From assembly GCA_035249175.1 (NCBI GenBank), contig DATFGT010000058.1, positions 1 to 64,000 on the forward strand: a DNA stretch of 64,000 nt, read 5' to 3'. The stretch comes from 66-474 sp035249175 (GTDB taxonomy: Bacteria; Pseudomonadota; Gammaproteobacteria; Xanthomonadales; Rhodanobacteraceae). The position numbers were made by a program, and so were the translations under genes. Below the pieces are notes generated by a model. That model had not been told where the DNA came from and did not search any database. It worked only from the letters and a program-made list of their open reading frames with translations. Every line of letters starts with the position of its first letter. Position 1 is the stretch's first letter. Below, piece after piece: positions 44,820-53,621 of this stretch.

Positions 44820-45698
44820 TCATGGCGTGGCTGCGCCACCGAGTATCTCATCAAGGAAACGTTCGATCGCATCGACGGCTTCCGGCTCGTCGAGCATCGG
44901 CGCGTGGCCGACGCCGGCGACGATTGCGCTGCGCATGCCCGGATGACGCCTCCCCATTTCATCGAGCGTTTCCGCGCTGAGGATATCCGACAGTTCGCCC
45001 CGTATCGCGAGAAGCGGCAGCAGCGCCAGCGCGCTCCACATCGGCCACAGGTCGGCGGGCGCGGCGTTGGGATCGGCGCCGGCAAGCGGGGTGGCGATGG
45101 CAGGGTCATAAGCGAGACGGGGAACACCGGCTGCATCCTCGCGAAACAGTCGCCGGGCAAAAGCCTGCCAGTCGTTGTCGCGATAATGGGGAAAGGCGGA
45201 GGCATTGGTTTGCCTGCAGAAAGCCGCCGCGCCGGCCCAGTCTGTCACCTTGGGAACGTTGCCCACGTAACCGGCGATGCGCGACATGCCGACGGGATCG
45301 ACCACCGGCCCGACATCGTTGAGCACGATGCCGCGATAGCCCGATGGCGCCATCGAAGCCATCGCCATGGCCATCAGGCCGCCCATCGAGGTGCCGATCA
45401 GCACAGGCCGGTCAAGTTGAAGGTGTCCGATCAATCCCAGCATGTCGGCGCAGTAAGTGACGGGGTTGTAGTTGGCGGGGACGGTGTCGTATTGCGAACG
45501 ACCGCGTCCGCGCTGATCGGGCACGATCACCCGGAATCGGCCCGCGAAGCGATCGGCAAGCTGTGCGAAATCGGCGCTGTTGCGGGTGAGGCCGTGCATC
45601 ATCAACAGGCATGGCCCCTTGCCCGCGTAATCGCGCGCATACAAATCCAGCCGTCCATCCGCGCTGGGAAAAAAAACATCGTCATGAGAAACGGTCAT
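44820..45698 (-). CDS. Alpha/beta-fold hydrolase
   Basis: A 292-residue soluble hydrolase. The oxyanion strand is LLMMHGLTRNSADF, the nucleophile elbow IGTSMGGLMAMAMAS, the acid residue lies in RGELSDILS and the base in AGVGHAPMLDEPEAV, so the triad is complete. The cap region is ordinary for esterase/lipase-like members. The substrate is unknown. It lies 150 bases downstream of the TetR gene on the same strand and next to an importer with 3-hydroxybutyrate dehydrogenase. Hydrolysis of an imported ester or 3-hydroxybutyrate oligomer is therefore a reasonable but untested guess. The start MTVSHDD follows a GAGGGTG ribosome-binding site; upstream codons are in frame but not homologous. Confidence 0.85.
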   Translation of the reverse strand: MTVSHDDVFFPSADGRLDLYARDYAGKGPCLLMMHGLTRNSADFAQLADRFAGRFRVIVPDQRGRGRSQYDTVPANYNPVTYCADMLGLIGHLQLDRPVLIGTSMGGLMAMAMASMAPSGYRGIVLNDVGPVVDPVGMSRIAGYVGNVPKVTDWAGAAAFCRQTNASAFPHYRDNDWQAFARRLFREDAAGVPRLAYDPAIATPLAGADPNAAPADLWPMWSALALLPLLAIRGELSDILSAETLDEMGRRHPGMRSAIVAGVGHAPMLDEPEAVDAIERFLDEILGGAATP

Positions 45699-45848
45699 GT
45701 CACCCTCCCGATCATCGTGCCCAAACGGCATCGGCATACGCCACTCCCGATCCGGCAAGCCCGACCAGCAGACGGGCTGCGCGAACCTCGCCGGCGCGGC
45801 GTGGCCGCGTGGCGTCTCGCAAATCGCGCGGAAGAATTCCCGTTGGCT

Positions 45849-46478
45849 TCAGCGCTCGCCCCCCAAAAGACGCAAGGCGAATTCCGCGTAGCCCGCGGCC
45901 ACCTGCTCGGCGCTGAGTTCGTAGGTGGGCGCAAACCAGTAGGCCACGCGCAATCCCATGCCGCCGATCGCGGCTACCGCGAGCCACGCACTCTTCACTT
46001 TGAACACGCCGCTTCGCATGCCACGTTTGACGATCTCCTGCAGCAAGTCTTCCGACTCACGCCGCAACACGAACGTCGCAGCACCGAGCTCGTCACTCAG
46101 CACATGCAATTCGGAGTTGGCCACCACCGCGAGCATCGGGTAGCTGGTATGGAACCCCACGTGCGCCCGCACGTACGCGACGATCTGGTCGCGCGGATCC
46201 CCACCGCTGCCGAGCACGGCGCTGCGCACGCCGCGGTATTGCCCTTCGTGCCCGATACGGCACAACTCGGCGAGGATGTGTTCCTTCGAAGGGAAGTGCG
46301 CGTAAATCGTGGCCGGCTTGACGCCCGCGGCCGCGGCGACATCGCGCACCGAAGCGCCCGCGTAACCGCGCTCGGCAAACAATTTCAGCGCCGCTTCCAG
46401 CACCCGCCCGGAACCCGACTGCTTCAGTCCGGGCAGCAGACGCACGGTGGTGGCGGCGAGGCGGCGGTTGATGGTCAT
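45849..46478 (-). CDS. TetR/AcrR-family transcriptional regulator
   Basis: A 209-residue regulator with a TetR DNA-binding domain at about residues 22-70 (VLEAALKLFAERGYAGASVR, then AGVKPATIYAHFPSKEHILA). A variable ligand-binding helical domain follows (AHVGFHTSYPMLAVVANSEL). The ligand cannot be read. It resembles regulators of fatty-acid or acyl-CoA-related genes in general form only. It is divergent from the TonB receptor gene. The 191-base intergenic region holds a sigma-70 promoter overlapped by a palindrome of typical TetR-site form, making it the likely repressor of the receptor-dehydrogenase-importer operon. Confidence 0.92.
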   Translation of the reverse strand: MTINRRLAATTVRLLPGLKQSGSGRVLEAALKLFAERGYAGASVRDVAAAAGVKPATIYAHFPSKEHILAELCRIGHEGQYRGVRSAVLGSGGDPRDQIVAYVRAHVGFHTSYPMLAVVANSELHVLSDELGAATFVLRRESEDLLQEIVKRGMRSGVFKVKSAWLAVAAIGGMGLRVAYWFAPTYELSAEQVAAGYAEFALRLLGGER

Positions 46479-46519
46479 GGCGGCGAGTATGAACGGTCGA
46501 TCGGGAGGGTGCGAGCGGA

Positions 46520-46548
46520 TTGACAGCCGGAGAAGGCCCCGGTAGAAA
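46520..46548 (+). promoter_or_regulatory. Sigma-70 promoter of the TonB receptor/3-hydroxybutyrate operon
   Basis: TTGACA (46520-46525, perfect -35) and TAGAAA (46543-46548, -10) are separated by exactly 17 bases. Transcription would start near 46555, inside the adjacent TetR-type palindrome, leaving a leader of about 115 bases. Confidence 0.75.
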
Positions 46549-46549
46549 G

Positions 46550-46577
46550 CTAACCGAACGAACGTTAGTTAGGCAAG
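46550..46577. promoter_or_regulatory. TetR-type operator over the transcription start
   Basis: The stretch CTAACCGAACGAAC|GTTAGTTAGGCAAG has dyad symmetry about the bar, matching at 10 of 14 positions, with the core ACNAAC-GTTNGT arrangement common to TetR-family sites. It directly follows the -10 hexamer, so a bound repressor would block the start site. Confidence 0.72.
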
Positions 46578-46669
46578 CGGTTCGGGCTTGCTTTGCGTTC
46601 GCGCTAATACCGGCCCGCATTCGGCGGTGCGCAACGTCACACCAACGCTGGATCAAGGAGGGGAACCCC

Positions 46670-48988
46670 ATGCGCAGCAAGCACTCGCCATTCACTCTCT
46701 GCCTGTTGTCGGCCTCGATTGCACTCGGCCTTGCGGCCAACGTCCAGGCAGCACCCGCAAGCAGCGGCGTCGCCCGACCCGAACAACAGAGCACCACCAG
46801 CGGCCAGACCGCGTCTCCGCAGGATTCCGGGGCGACTCAACCGAAATCGAAGAAACTGGAGGCGATCGTCGTGACCGCCCGCCGCCGCAGCGAGGATCCC
46901 GAAAAGGTTCCCGTGGCGATCAGCGCGTTCAGCTCGCAGGATCTCCAGGACATGCAGGCGGTGGACATCGCCGGCCTCCAGGGCGCGGTGCCCAACCTCA
47001 ACATCGTCCAGGGCCGCGGCTCGTCCAGCAACGTCAACATCTTCATCCGCGGCATCGGCCAGCCCGACGCTTTGCAAAGCTTCGACCCCGGCGTCGGTTT
47101 CTATGTCGACGATGTGTACTACTCGCGCATCAACGGCGCACTGATGGATCTGTTCGACGTCGATCACGTCGAGGTGCTGCGCGGTCCACAGGGCACGCTG
47201 TACGGCATGAACTCCACCGGCGGCGCGGTCAAGGTCATTACCAAAAAACCGGCGGATTCCTTCGAAGGTTCGGTGGGCGTGACCGTGGGCGACTATGGAC
47301 GCATCACCACCTCGGCCTACCTGAGCGGCCCCTTGAGCAATGCATGGTCCGCGTCCATCGCGGCCGGGACGTTCAAGAACGATGGCTATGTCACCGATCC
47401 CGACACTGGCCGGCACTTCAACAACGACGACACCCAAGCCATCCGCGGCAAGCTGGACTTCCATCCATCCGACAGCTTCAACGCGATTCTGGAAGTGGAT
47501 TACACCCACCAGAACACCGATCTGACGATGGGCCAACCCACCGCGCCGCTGGAAAGCACTGATCTTGCGCTGGGCACGACCGCCATATTGCTGGAGCCCA
47601 TGTCGTGGGATTACAACGCCCGCACCTCGTTCGGCCCCGACAAGGGCCAGAAGCTGATCCACAAGGGCGCGGCGCTGCACATGGATTGGCACCTCAACGA
47701 CAACTGGAACTTCAAGAGCATCACCGCATACCGCAAGCTCGACACCGCGGCCTACATCGACATCGATGCGTCGCAGCTGCAGATCGGAGACGTACTGGTG
47801 GAGCTGTTCCAGCACCAGTTGAGCCAGGAATTCCAGTTCCAGTACAACAACCACGACAACCTGCAGGCGGTACTGGGGCTCTACTATCTCGACGAGCACG
47901 TTCCTTCGCATCAGGAAGCTTACGCCGATGATTTCCTGACCTTCCTCGGATTGCCGATCGACTTCCTGCGCACCATCGACGACAACCTCGATAACAAGAG
48001 CTACGCCGCCTTTGGCAACGCCACCTTGGCGCTGGGCAATGGCTGGAGCGTGTCGGGCGGCGTGCGTTACACGCGCGAGAAAAAGGAATACTTCCGCACC
48101 ACCTCGACCTTCTTCGGCGCGCCGCTGTCGGCATTCGACGGCACCTTCGCATTCACCGACGGCAAAACCTGGTCGGCGGTGACGCCATCGGTCAGCCTGC
48201 AGAAACAGTTCAACCCGCAACTGATGTGGTACGTGTCCGCCAACCGCGGCTTCAAGGCCGGCGGCTTCAACGGTCGCGCGAACAGTCCTGCCGACGTGAG
48301 CAGTTTCAACCCGGAGTTCGTCTGGACCTACGAGTCGGGACTGAAATTCCGCAGTGCTGATGGGCGCGTGGTCGCCAACGGCGACGTGTTCTACAGCAGT
48401 TACAAGGATTTCCAAGCTCGCGTCTCCGACATCACCAATCCGGGCGATCCGGTTCCGAACTTCGGCTTTCCGGTCCTCAACGCGGCCAAACTGACCATGT
48501 ACGGCGCCGAATTCCAGGGCTCGACGCTGGTCGGCGACAACAATTCGCTGCAGACGCAGGTCGGCTATCTCAACGCGAAATACGACGAGTTCAACGATCC
48601 GCGCGTGCAGATCGACCCGTCACTCGCGGGCCTGCATGCCCACGTGGCGTTCTCGCCCCACTGGACCGCGCGGGTGGCCGCGACCCACACCTTCAACCTC
48701 AACGACGGCGGCGCGATCACCGTCGGCGGAGAGGTCTCCTACCGCAGCACGATGTGGCTGAGCGTGGACAACCGCCCGGGTCTGGTGCAGCCGTCCTACA
48801 CGCTGGCCGGGCTGTTCGGCGTATTCGACTCGGCGGACAGCCATTGGCAGATTCGCGCCGGCGTGCGCAATCTCACCGACAAGACCTACAAGACCGATGC
48901 GCAGGAATTCTCCAGCGTCGGCAACATCCAGACGGCCTACTATGGATGGCCGCGCAATTATTACGTGAGTGCGCGCTACAACTTCTGA
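46670..48988 (+). CDS. TonB-dependent outer-membrane receptor
   Basis: A 772-residue receptor. Features are a signal peptide of about 28 residues (ends NVQAAP), a low-complexity spacer, and a likely TonB-box region near LEAIVVTARRR. The plug domain has VDIAGLQGAVPNLNIVQGRG, NIFIRGIGQ and VEVLRGPQGTLYGMNSTGGA. A 22-strand barrel ends in YYVSARYNF with the terminal Phe needed for assembly. It belongs to the broad group of xenobiotic/polyketide or siderophore-like receptors; substrate is not readable. AAGGAGG precedes the ATG. The dehydrogenase gene follows ten bases later, so it opens a seven-gene operon. Confidence 0.95.
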   Translation: MRSKHSPFTLCLLSASIALGLAANVQAAPASSGVARPEQQSTTSGQTASPQDSGATQPKSKKLEAIVVTARRRSEDPEKVPVAISAFSSQDLQDMQAVDIAGLQGAVPNLNIVQGRGSSSNVNIFIRGIGQPDALQSFDPGVGFYVDDVYYSRINGALMDLFDVDHVEVLRGPQGTLYGMNSTGGAVKVITKKPADSFEGSVGVTVGDYGRITTSAYLSGPLSNAWSASIAAGTFKNDGYVTDPDTGRHFNNDDTQAIRGKLDFHPSDSFNAILEVDYTHQNTDLTMGQPTAPLESTDLALGTTAILLEPMSWDYNARTSFGPDKGQKLIHKGAALHMDWHLNDNWNFKSITAYRKLDTAAYIDIDASQLQIGDVLVELFQHQLSQEFQFQYNNHDNLQAVLGLYYLDEHVPSHQEAYADDFLTFLGLPIDFLRTIDDNLDNKSYAAFGNATLALGNGWSVSGGVRYTREKKEYFRTTSTFFGAPLSAFDGTFAFTDGKTWSAVTPSVSLQKQFNPQLMWYVSANRGFKAGGFNGRANSPADVSSFNPEFVWTYESGLKFRSADGRVVANGDVFYSSYKDFQARVSDITNPGDPVPNFGFPVLNAAKLTMYGAEFQGSTLVGDNNSLQTQVGYLNAKYDEFNDPRVQIDPSLAGLHAHVAFSPHWTARVAATHTFNLNDGGAITVGGEVSYRSTMWLSVDNRPGLVQPSYTLAGLFGVFDSADSHWQIRAGVRNLTDKTYKTDAQEFSSVGNIQTAYYGWPRNYYVSARYNF

Positions 48989-48997
48989 GGAGCCGAA

Positions 48998-49756
48998 ATG
49001 CCGAACATCCTGATCACCGGCGCAGGCAGTGGCATCGGCGCAGGCGTCGCACGCGAACTCGCTAAGGGCGGGCATCGGATCGTCGTCACCGACCTCGATG
49101 CCGCCTCGGCGAGCGCGGTTGTGCAAGACATTCGGAGCCAGGGTGGCCACGCCGACGCGCTGGCACTGGACGTGACTTCCGACGCCAGCGTCGCGGCATT
49201 GATGAAAGCATTGCCCTGCGACATCGACGTGCTGGTCAACAACGCGGGCCTGCAGTTCGTGTCGCGACTGGAGGAATTCCCGATCGAAAAATGGGCGCTG
49301 CTGGTTGACGTGATGCTGACGGGCGTCGCGCGACTGACACGCGCAGTCCTGCCCGGAATGCGCGAGCGCAACTTCGGACGCATCGTCAACACCGGCTCGG
49401 TGCATTCACTGGTCGCATCGCCCTTCAAGAGTGCCTACGTCGCGGCCAAGCACGGTCTGCTCGGGTTCTCCAAGGTGATGGCGCTGGAAACCGCCGACGC
49501 CGACATCACCATCAATACCATTTGCCCGGCGTACGTGAAAACGCCGCTGGTCGAAAAACAGATCGCCGCGCAGGCGCGCACCCACGGCATCAGCGAGGAT
49601 CAGGTCGTCAACGAGATCATGCTGAAGCCGATGCCGAAACGCGCCTTCATCGGCATCGACGAAATCGCCGGCATCGTCGCCTTCCTGATCTCGCCGGCGG
49701 CGCGCAACATCACCGGCCAGACCATCGTGGTAGATGGGGGCTGGACCGCGCAATGA
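48998..49756 (+). CDS. 3-hydroxybutyrate dehydrogenase (SDR family)
   Basis: A 252-residue classical short-chain dehydrogenase that oxidises (R)-3-hydroxybutyrate to acetoacetate with NAD. The cofactor loop is ITGAGSGIGAGVA, the DVTSD acid turn and NNAG are present, and the active-site Ser-Tyr-Lys is in GSVHSLVASPFKSAYVAAKH. The sequence CPAYVKTPLVEKQI and the Gln-rich substrate lid strongly resemble bacterial 3-hydroxybutyrate dehydrogenases rather than FabG. The specificity is therefore likely but not certain. It is the second gene of the TetR-controlled operon, after the TonB receptor. Confidence 0.85.
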   Translation: MPNILITGAGSGIGAGVARELAKGGHRIVVTDLDAASASAVVQDIRSQGGHADALALDVTSDASVAALMKALPCDIDVLVNNAGLQFVSRLEEFPIEKWALLVDVMLTGVARLTRAVLPGMRERNFGRIVNTGSVHSLVASPFKSAYVAAKHGLLGFSKVMALETADADITINTICPAYVKTPLVEKQIAAQARTHGISEDQVVNEIMLKPMPKRAFIGIDEIAGIVAFLISPAARNITGQTIVVDGGWTAQ

Positions 49757-49919
49757 TTGTGCGATCGTCCGTGATCGCCGCGTCTCTGGAGCAGACCAAC
49801 AACGGTGGGATCTCAAGCCCGTGGAGACCAGAACGGCCTTCCGTGGCCTGACTTCCCACAAAAGCCGCCTTGAACTACGCGCTCTCGCCACCCTCGCGCA
49901 CGCATCGCACGGTGATCCC

Positions 49920-51173
49920 ATGTTCGCACCCCATTTTCTGCAGCGACAAACCAACAACCTCCGGGCGCGGCTCGCCCCACGCTTGCTGCTGACCGGCATT
50001 GCGGTCGCGGCCCTTGGACTCGCGGCGTGCGGAACGCCGACGTCTTCGACGCCGGCGTCTTCCTCGGCGCAAGCCGACGGCGCAACCGTGAAAATCGGCA
50101 TGATCTATCCGCGCACCGGCCCGCTGTCGGCATTTGGCGACGAATACCGCAAGGGTTTCGAAGCAGGCTTGGCGTACGTCACCCACGGCACCGGCAAACT
50201 CGGCGCCACGAATATCGAGGTGACGTGGCAGGACAGCGCGGGCAATCCGAGCCAGGCCGTCGCGGAAGCGAAGACCCTGATTGGCAAGGGCTACACGATC
50301 CTTGCCGGCCCTTCCGATTCGGCGGTCGCGTTGCAGGTCGCGGCCGTGGCCGCGCAGAACAAGGTGTTGTTCATTTCCGGACCCGCGGCGGTTGACCAGC
50401 TCTCCGGCATCAACCGCTACACGTTCCGCTCCGGCCGGCAGACCTGGCAGGACGTCAAGACCGCCGCGGCAATCATGGGCTCGCCGGCCGGCAAGACCGT
50501 GATGGTATTCGCCCAGGACTACGCGTTCGGCCAGGCCAACCTTGCCGCGATCAAGGCCGTGCTGGGTGGTGCCGGCGCCAATGTGGCCGACTTGCTGGTG
50601 CCGCTTTCCACCACCGACTTCACGCCCTTCGCGCAGAAGATCACCAACGCGCATCCGGACATGCTGTTCGTGGCATGGGCCGGCGCGTCGATGTATCCGA
50701 TGTGGAACACACTCGACCAGCAAGGCATTTTCGAGCGTACCACCGTCGTCACCGGCCTCGGCAATGTCGCATCGTACGGTGCCTACGGACCCGCGACGTC
50801 CAAGCTCACCTTCCTGTCGTACTACTTCCCGGACGCGCCTGACAACCCAGTCAATACAGCGATGAAAAATTTGATCGCCAAGGCCGGCGGCACGCCGGAT
50901 CTCTTCAGTCCGGACGGATTCGTGGCCGCGCAGATGATCGCGCATGCGATCGACACCGCCCACGGCGACCGCGATGTCGATGCGATGATCGAAGCCCTGG
51001 AAGGCTGGTCGTTCGAAGCGCCCAAGGGCAGGCAGACGATCCGCAAGGCCGACCACGCGATGTTGCAGCCCGAATACATCGCGCGGCTCGTCCCGCGCGG
51101 CAAGGACTATGTGCCGGAGTTGGTGAAAACCGTCCCGGCCGAAGCCATCGCCCCGCCCGTCGCGACGCAATGA
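49920..51173 (+). CDS. Liv-type ABC substrate-binding lipoprotein
   Basis: A 417-residue periplasmic-binding protein of the Leu/Ile/Val-receptor (type I) family. The lipoprotein signal ends in a lipobox (GIAVAALGLAACG, Cys near residue 38). The mature protein shows IGMIYPRTGPLSAFGDEYRK, then VIGKGYT-like turns, FISGPAAVDQLSG, the lobe-crossover FAQDYAFGQAN and FLSYYFPDAPDNPVN. Its ligands range from branched amino acids to short carboxylates, aromatics and amides. Here a small hydroxyacid is suggested by the dehydrogenase gene upstream. The frame runs open 62 codons before this ATG; the lipoprotein signal decides the start. It overlaps the next gene by ATGA. Confidence 0.88.
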   Translation: MFAPHFLQRQTNNLRARLAPRLLLTGIAVAALGLAACGTPTSSTPASSSAQADGATVKIGMIYPRTGPLSAFGDEYRKGFEAGLAYVTHGTGKLGATNIEVTWQDSAGNPSQAVAEAKTLIGKGYTILAGPSDSAVALQVAAVAAQNKVLFISGPAAVDQLSGINRYTFRSGRQTWQDVKTAAAIMGSPAGKTVMVFAQDYAFGQANLAAIKAVLGGAGANVADLLVPLSTTDFTPFAQKITNAHPDMLFVAWAGASMYPMWNTLDQQGIFERTTVVTGLGNVASYGAYGPATSKLTFLSYYFPDAPDNPVNTAMKNLIAKAGGTPDLFSPDGFVAAQMIAHAIDTAHGDRDVDAMIEALEGWSFEAPKGRQTIRKADHAMLQPEYIARLVPRGKDYVPELVKTVPAEAIAPPVATQ

Positions 51174-51964
51174 GCAGTGCGCCCGCGGCGTCCGTGGCCA
51201 CAGCCGATCCGGCAGTGCCCGCGCTCGAGATCACGGATCTCAGCCTGGCCATCGGCGCCGCGAGAATCGTCTCCGGCGTCAACCTCTCGATCCACGACGG
51301 CGAGTTCCTCGGCCTGATCGGGCCGAACGGCGCCGGCAAGACTAGCCTGCTGAACCTGCTGTCGGGATTGCTGGCGCCCACGGCAGGATCGATCCATCTG
51401 CACGGCAAGTCGATGGACAATCTCGCGCCTCACCAGCGTGCGCGCGCGGGACTCGGGCGCACGTTCCAGTCCTCCGATTTGTTTCCCGCCTTGAGCGTTC
51501 TCGAGAATGTCCGGCTTGCGGCACAGGCACGGATGGGCGGCAGCATGCGGCTGTGGCGTCGCGCCGACCGCGCAACCCGTCCGCTGCACGCGGCATGGGA
51601 AAACATGGAGCGGGTCGGCCTCGCGCCGCGCGCAGGCGCACTCGCCGGAACGTTGTCGCATGGCGAAAAGCGCAAGCTCGAATTGGCGATCCTGCTGGCG
51701 GGCGAACCCGCGGTGTTCCTGCTCGACGAACCGATGGCCGGCGTCAGCGCCGAAGACGTTCCCGCGCTGACCGCGTTGATCGGCGAGCTGTGCGCCGAAC
51801 GCGGCGCCACGGCCATCATGGTGGAACACCACATGGACGTCGTGCTGGCGCTCGCCGACCGGCTGGCCGTGATGCATCACGGTGCGCTGCTGGCGTGCGA
51901 CACGCCCGCCGCCGTGATGGCGAACCAAACCGTGCAGGCGGCCTATGTCGGGGAAGCGCTGTGA
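51170..51964 (+). CDS. LivG-type ABC importer ATPase
   Basis: A 264-residue nucleotide-binding subunit. Walker A is LIGPNGAGKTSLLN, the LivG-type FQSSDLFPALSVLENV Q-loop segment is present, the ABC signature is a variant LSHGEKRKLEL, Walker B is AVFLLDEPMAGVS, and the switch His is MVEHHMDVV. It powers import with its LivF partner. The family normally forms LivGFHM plus binding protein; all five are present here in order. The ATG lies in the upstream stop codon (ATGA), and the gene overlaps the next (GTGA), so all are translationally coupled. Confidence 0.92.
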   Translation: MSSAPAASVATADPAVPALEITDLSLAIGAARIVSGVNLSIHDGEFLGLIGPNGAGKTSLLNLLSGLLAPTAGSIHLHGKSMDNLAPHQRARAGLGRTFQSSDLFPALSVLENVRLAAQARMGGSMRLWRRADRATRPLHAAWENMERVGLAPRAGALAGTLSHGEKRKLELAILLAGEPAVFLLDEPMAGVSAEDVPALTALIGELCAERGATAIMVEHHMDVVLALADRLAVMHHGALLACDTPAAVMANQTVQAAYVGEAL

Positions 51965-52737
51965 GCGTCGACGCGATGCCCGTGCCGTCGAGTCGAAGCG
52001 AGCGTGGCGCTGCGCCGGCATCCGCGCCGATTCTCGAAGTGCGTGACATGCACGTGCGACTGGGCGGTTCGCACATCCTGCAAGGCATCGATTTTACCGT
52101 GCCGCCACGAGGCGTGACCGCCCTGCTGGGGCGCAATGGCGTCGGCAAGACCACCACGTTGCGTGCAATCCTGGGTATCGTGCCGCACCGTGGGATGATC
52201 TCATTCGACGGGGCATCGCTGGATGACGAGGCGACGTACCGCATCATCCGACGCGGCATCGGCTACGTGCCCGAAGACCGTGACGTGTTCGGGAGCCTCA
52301 CCGTCGCCGAAAACCTGTGCCTTGCCGAACGACGTGGCGTTCCGCCGCGCTACGAGCTCGCGTTCGAAGTGTTTCCGGATCTCCGTGATCGGCGCCGGCA
52401 ACTCGCCGGCACCTTGTCCGGCGGGCAACAGCAGATGCTTTCGATTGCGCGGGCGCTGCTCAATCCCGCGCGCCTGCTGTTGATCGACGAACCCAGCAAA
52501 GGGCTTTCGCCGCGGCTGGTCAGCGAGATGGTGGCGGCGCTGGCCCGGATCGCGAAAGACACGACCGTGCTGCTGGTCGAACAGAACCTCGCAGCCGTGC
52601 GTCGGCTCGCGGACCACGCACTGGCGATCGCCGACGGCCGGATCGCCCACGCCGGACCGGCTCCGGCGCTGCTCGGGAACGCATCACTGACCCGGCAATT
52701 GCTGGGCGTGTCGAGCCGCACCGGAGCCGGGGCATGA
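51961..52737 (+). CDS. LivF-type ABC importer ATPase
   Basis: A 258-residue ATPase. Walker A is LLGRNGVGKTTTLRAI, the signature LSGGQQQMLSIARAL is canonical, Walker B is RLLLIDEPSKGLSPRL, and LLVEQNLAAVRRL is the characteristic LivF switch. The long frame is open upstream, but GTG at the GTGA overlap with livG (or ATG five codons later, MPVPSSR) gives normal length. It pairs with the LivG-type protein to drive transport through the two membrane subunits encoded next. It overlaps livH by ATGA. Confidence 0.92.
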   Translation: MSVDAMPVPSSRSERGAAPASAPILEVRDMHVRLGGSHILQGIDFTVPPRGVTALLGRNGVGKTTTLRAILGIVPHRGMISFDGASLDDEATYRIIRRGIGYVPEDRDVFGSLTVAENLCLAERRGVPPRYELAFEVFPDLRDRRRQLAGTLSGGQQQMLSIARALLNPARLLLIDEPSKGLSPRLVSEMVAALARIAKDTTVLLVEQNLAAVRRLADHALAIADGRIAHAGPAPALLGNASLTRQLLGVSSRTGAGA

Positions 52738-53621
52738 GCACCATCGCGTTGCTGGCGATCACCGGCGTCGGCCTCGGCGGATTGTATTTCCTGGTGGCGG
52801 CGGGCCTCGCGCTGATCTTCGGCTTGATGCGCGTGCTGAACTTCGCGCACGGCACGTTCCTGTTGCTGGGCGGCTATTGCGCGTGGCTGGCCGGGGCGCA
52901 ACTCGCAGGTGGCGCGGCGTCGGTGTCGAACCTGCAATTCGTCGCGATGCTGGGCGTGGCGCTGGCGGCGGGCGCCGCGATCGGCGCGCTAACCGAACTG
53001 GTATTGATCCGGCCCTTGTACCGGCGCGAAGTTGCGCAGGTGCTGGTGACGGTCGGGCTCGCGCTCGTCGTCGGGGCCCTGGTCATCGGCATCTGGGGCG
53101 CGGATCCGCGCACCCTGCCGGCACCCGAGTGGATGCACCGCACGACCCGCGTGTTGGGTGCCCACGTGCCGAACAGCCGCTTCGTCCTTATCGGTGCGGC
53201 GTTGCTGGTGCTCGCCGGCCTGCAACTGTTCCTGCGCCGCACGCGTTACGGCCTGATCGTTCGCGCCGGCGTCGAAAACCGCACGATGGTCAGCGCCATG
53301 GGCGTCGACGTGCGCCGCGCATTCACGCTGGTGTTCGCGCTCGGTGGCGCCATGGCCGGGTTGGGCGGCGCACTGGCGGGGGTGTACTTCGGCGCGGTCA
53401 GCCCAGGCCTCGGCACCACGCTGCTGATCGACGCGCTCATCGTCGTGGTCATCGGCGGCCTCGGGTCGATCACCGGCGCCGCGCTCGCGGCCTTGGCGGT
53501 GGGATTGCTGCAGCAGTTCGCCAACTACTACATCAGCGGGATCGGCGACCTCGCGATCGTGTCGCTGCTCGCGCTCGTGTTGCTGATACGGCCACGCGGC
53601 ATGCTGGGGTCGCCAACATGA
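52734..53621 (+). CDS. LivH-type ABC importer permease
   Basis: A 295-residue inner-membrane permease with about eight helices. It has the LivH features GLYFLVAAGLALIFGLMRVL near the start, AQLAGGAASVSN loops, and the EAA-like motif in NRTMVSAMGVDVRRAFTLVF. The glycine-rich GGLGSITGAALAALAVGLLQ segment follows. It forms half of the membrane channel. Its start ATG and stop TGA both overlap the neighbouring genes by four bases, as in a tightly coupled operon. Confidence 0.92.
   Translation: MSTIALLAITGVGLGGLYFLVAAGLALIFGLMRVLNFAHGTFLLLGGYCAWLAGAQLAGGAASVSNLQFVAMLGVALAAGAAIGALTELVLIRPLYRREVAQVLVTVGLALVVGALVIGIWGADPRTLPAPEWMHRTTRVLGAHVPNSRFVLIGAALLVLAGLQLFLRRTRYGLIVRAGVENRTMVSAMGVDVRRAFTLVFALGGAMAGLGGALAGVYFGAVSPGLGTTLLIDALIVVVIGGLGSITGAALAALAVGLLQQFANYYISGIGDLAIVSLLALVLLIRPRGMLGSPT

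Noticed and set aside
45700..46511. Shared 13-mer GATCGGGAGGGTG at both ends of the TetR gene as a regulator site or insertion footprint
   Set aside because: The two copies are in opposite orientation, and one simply contains the hydrolase ribosome-binding site. No palindrome or flanking duplication was seen.
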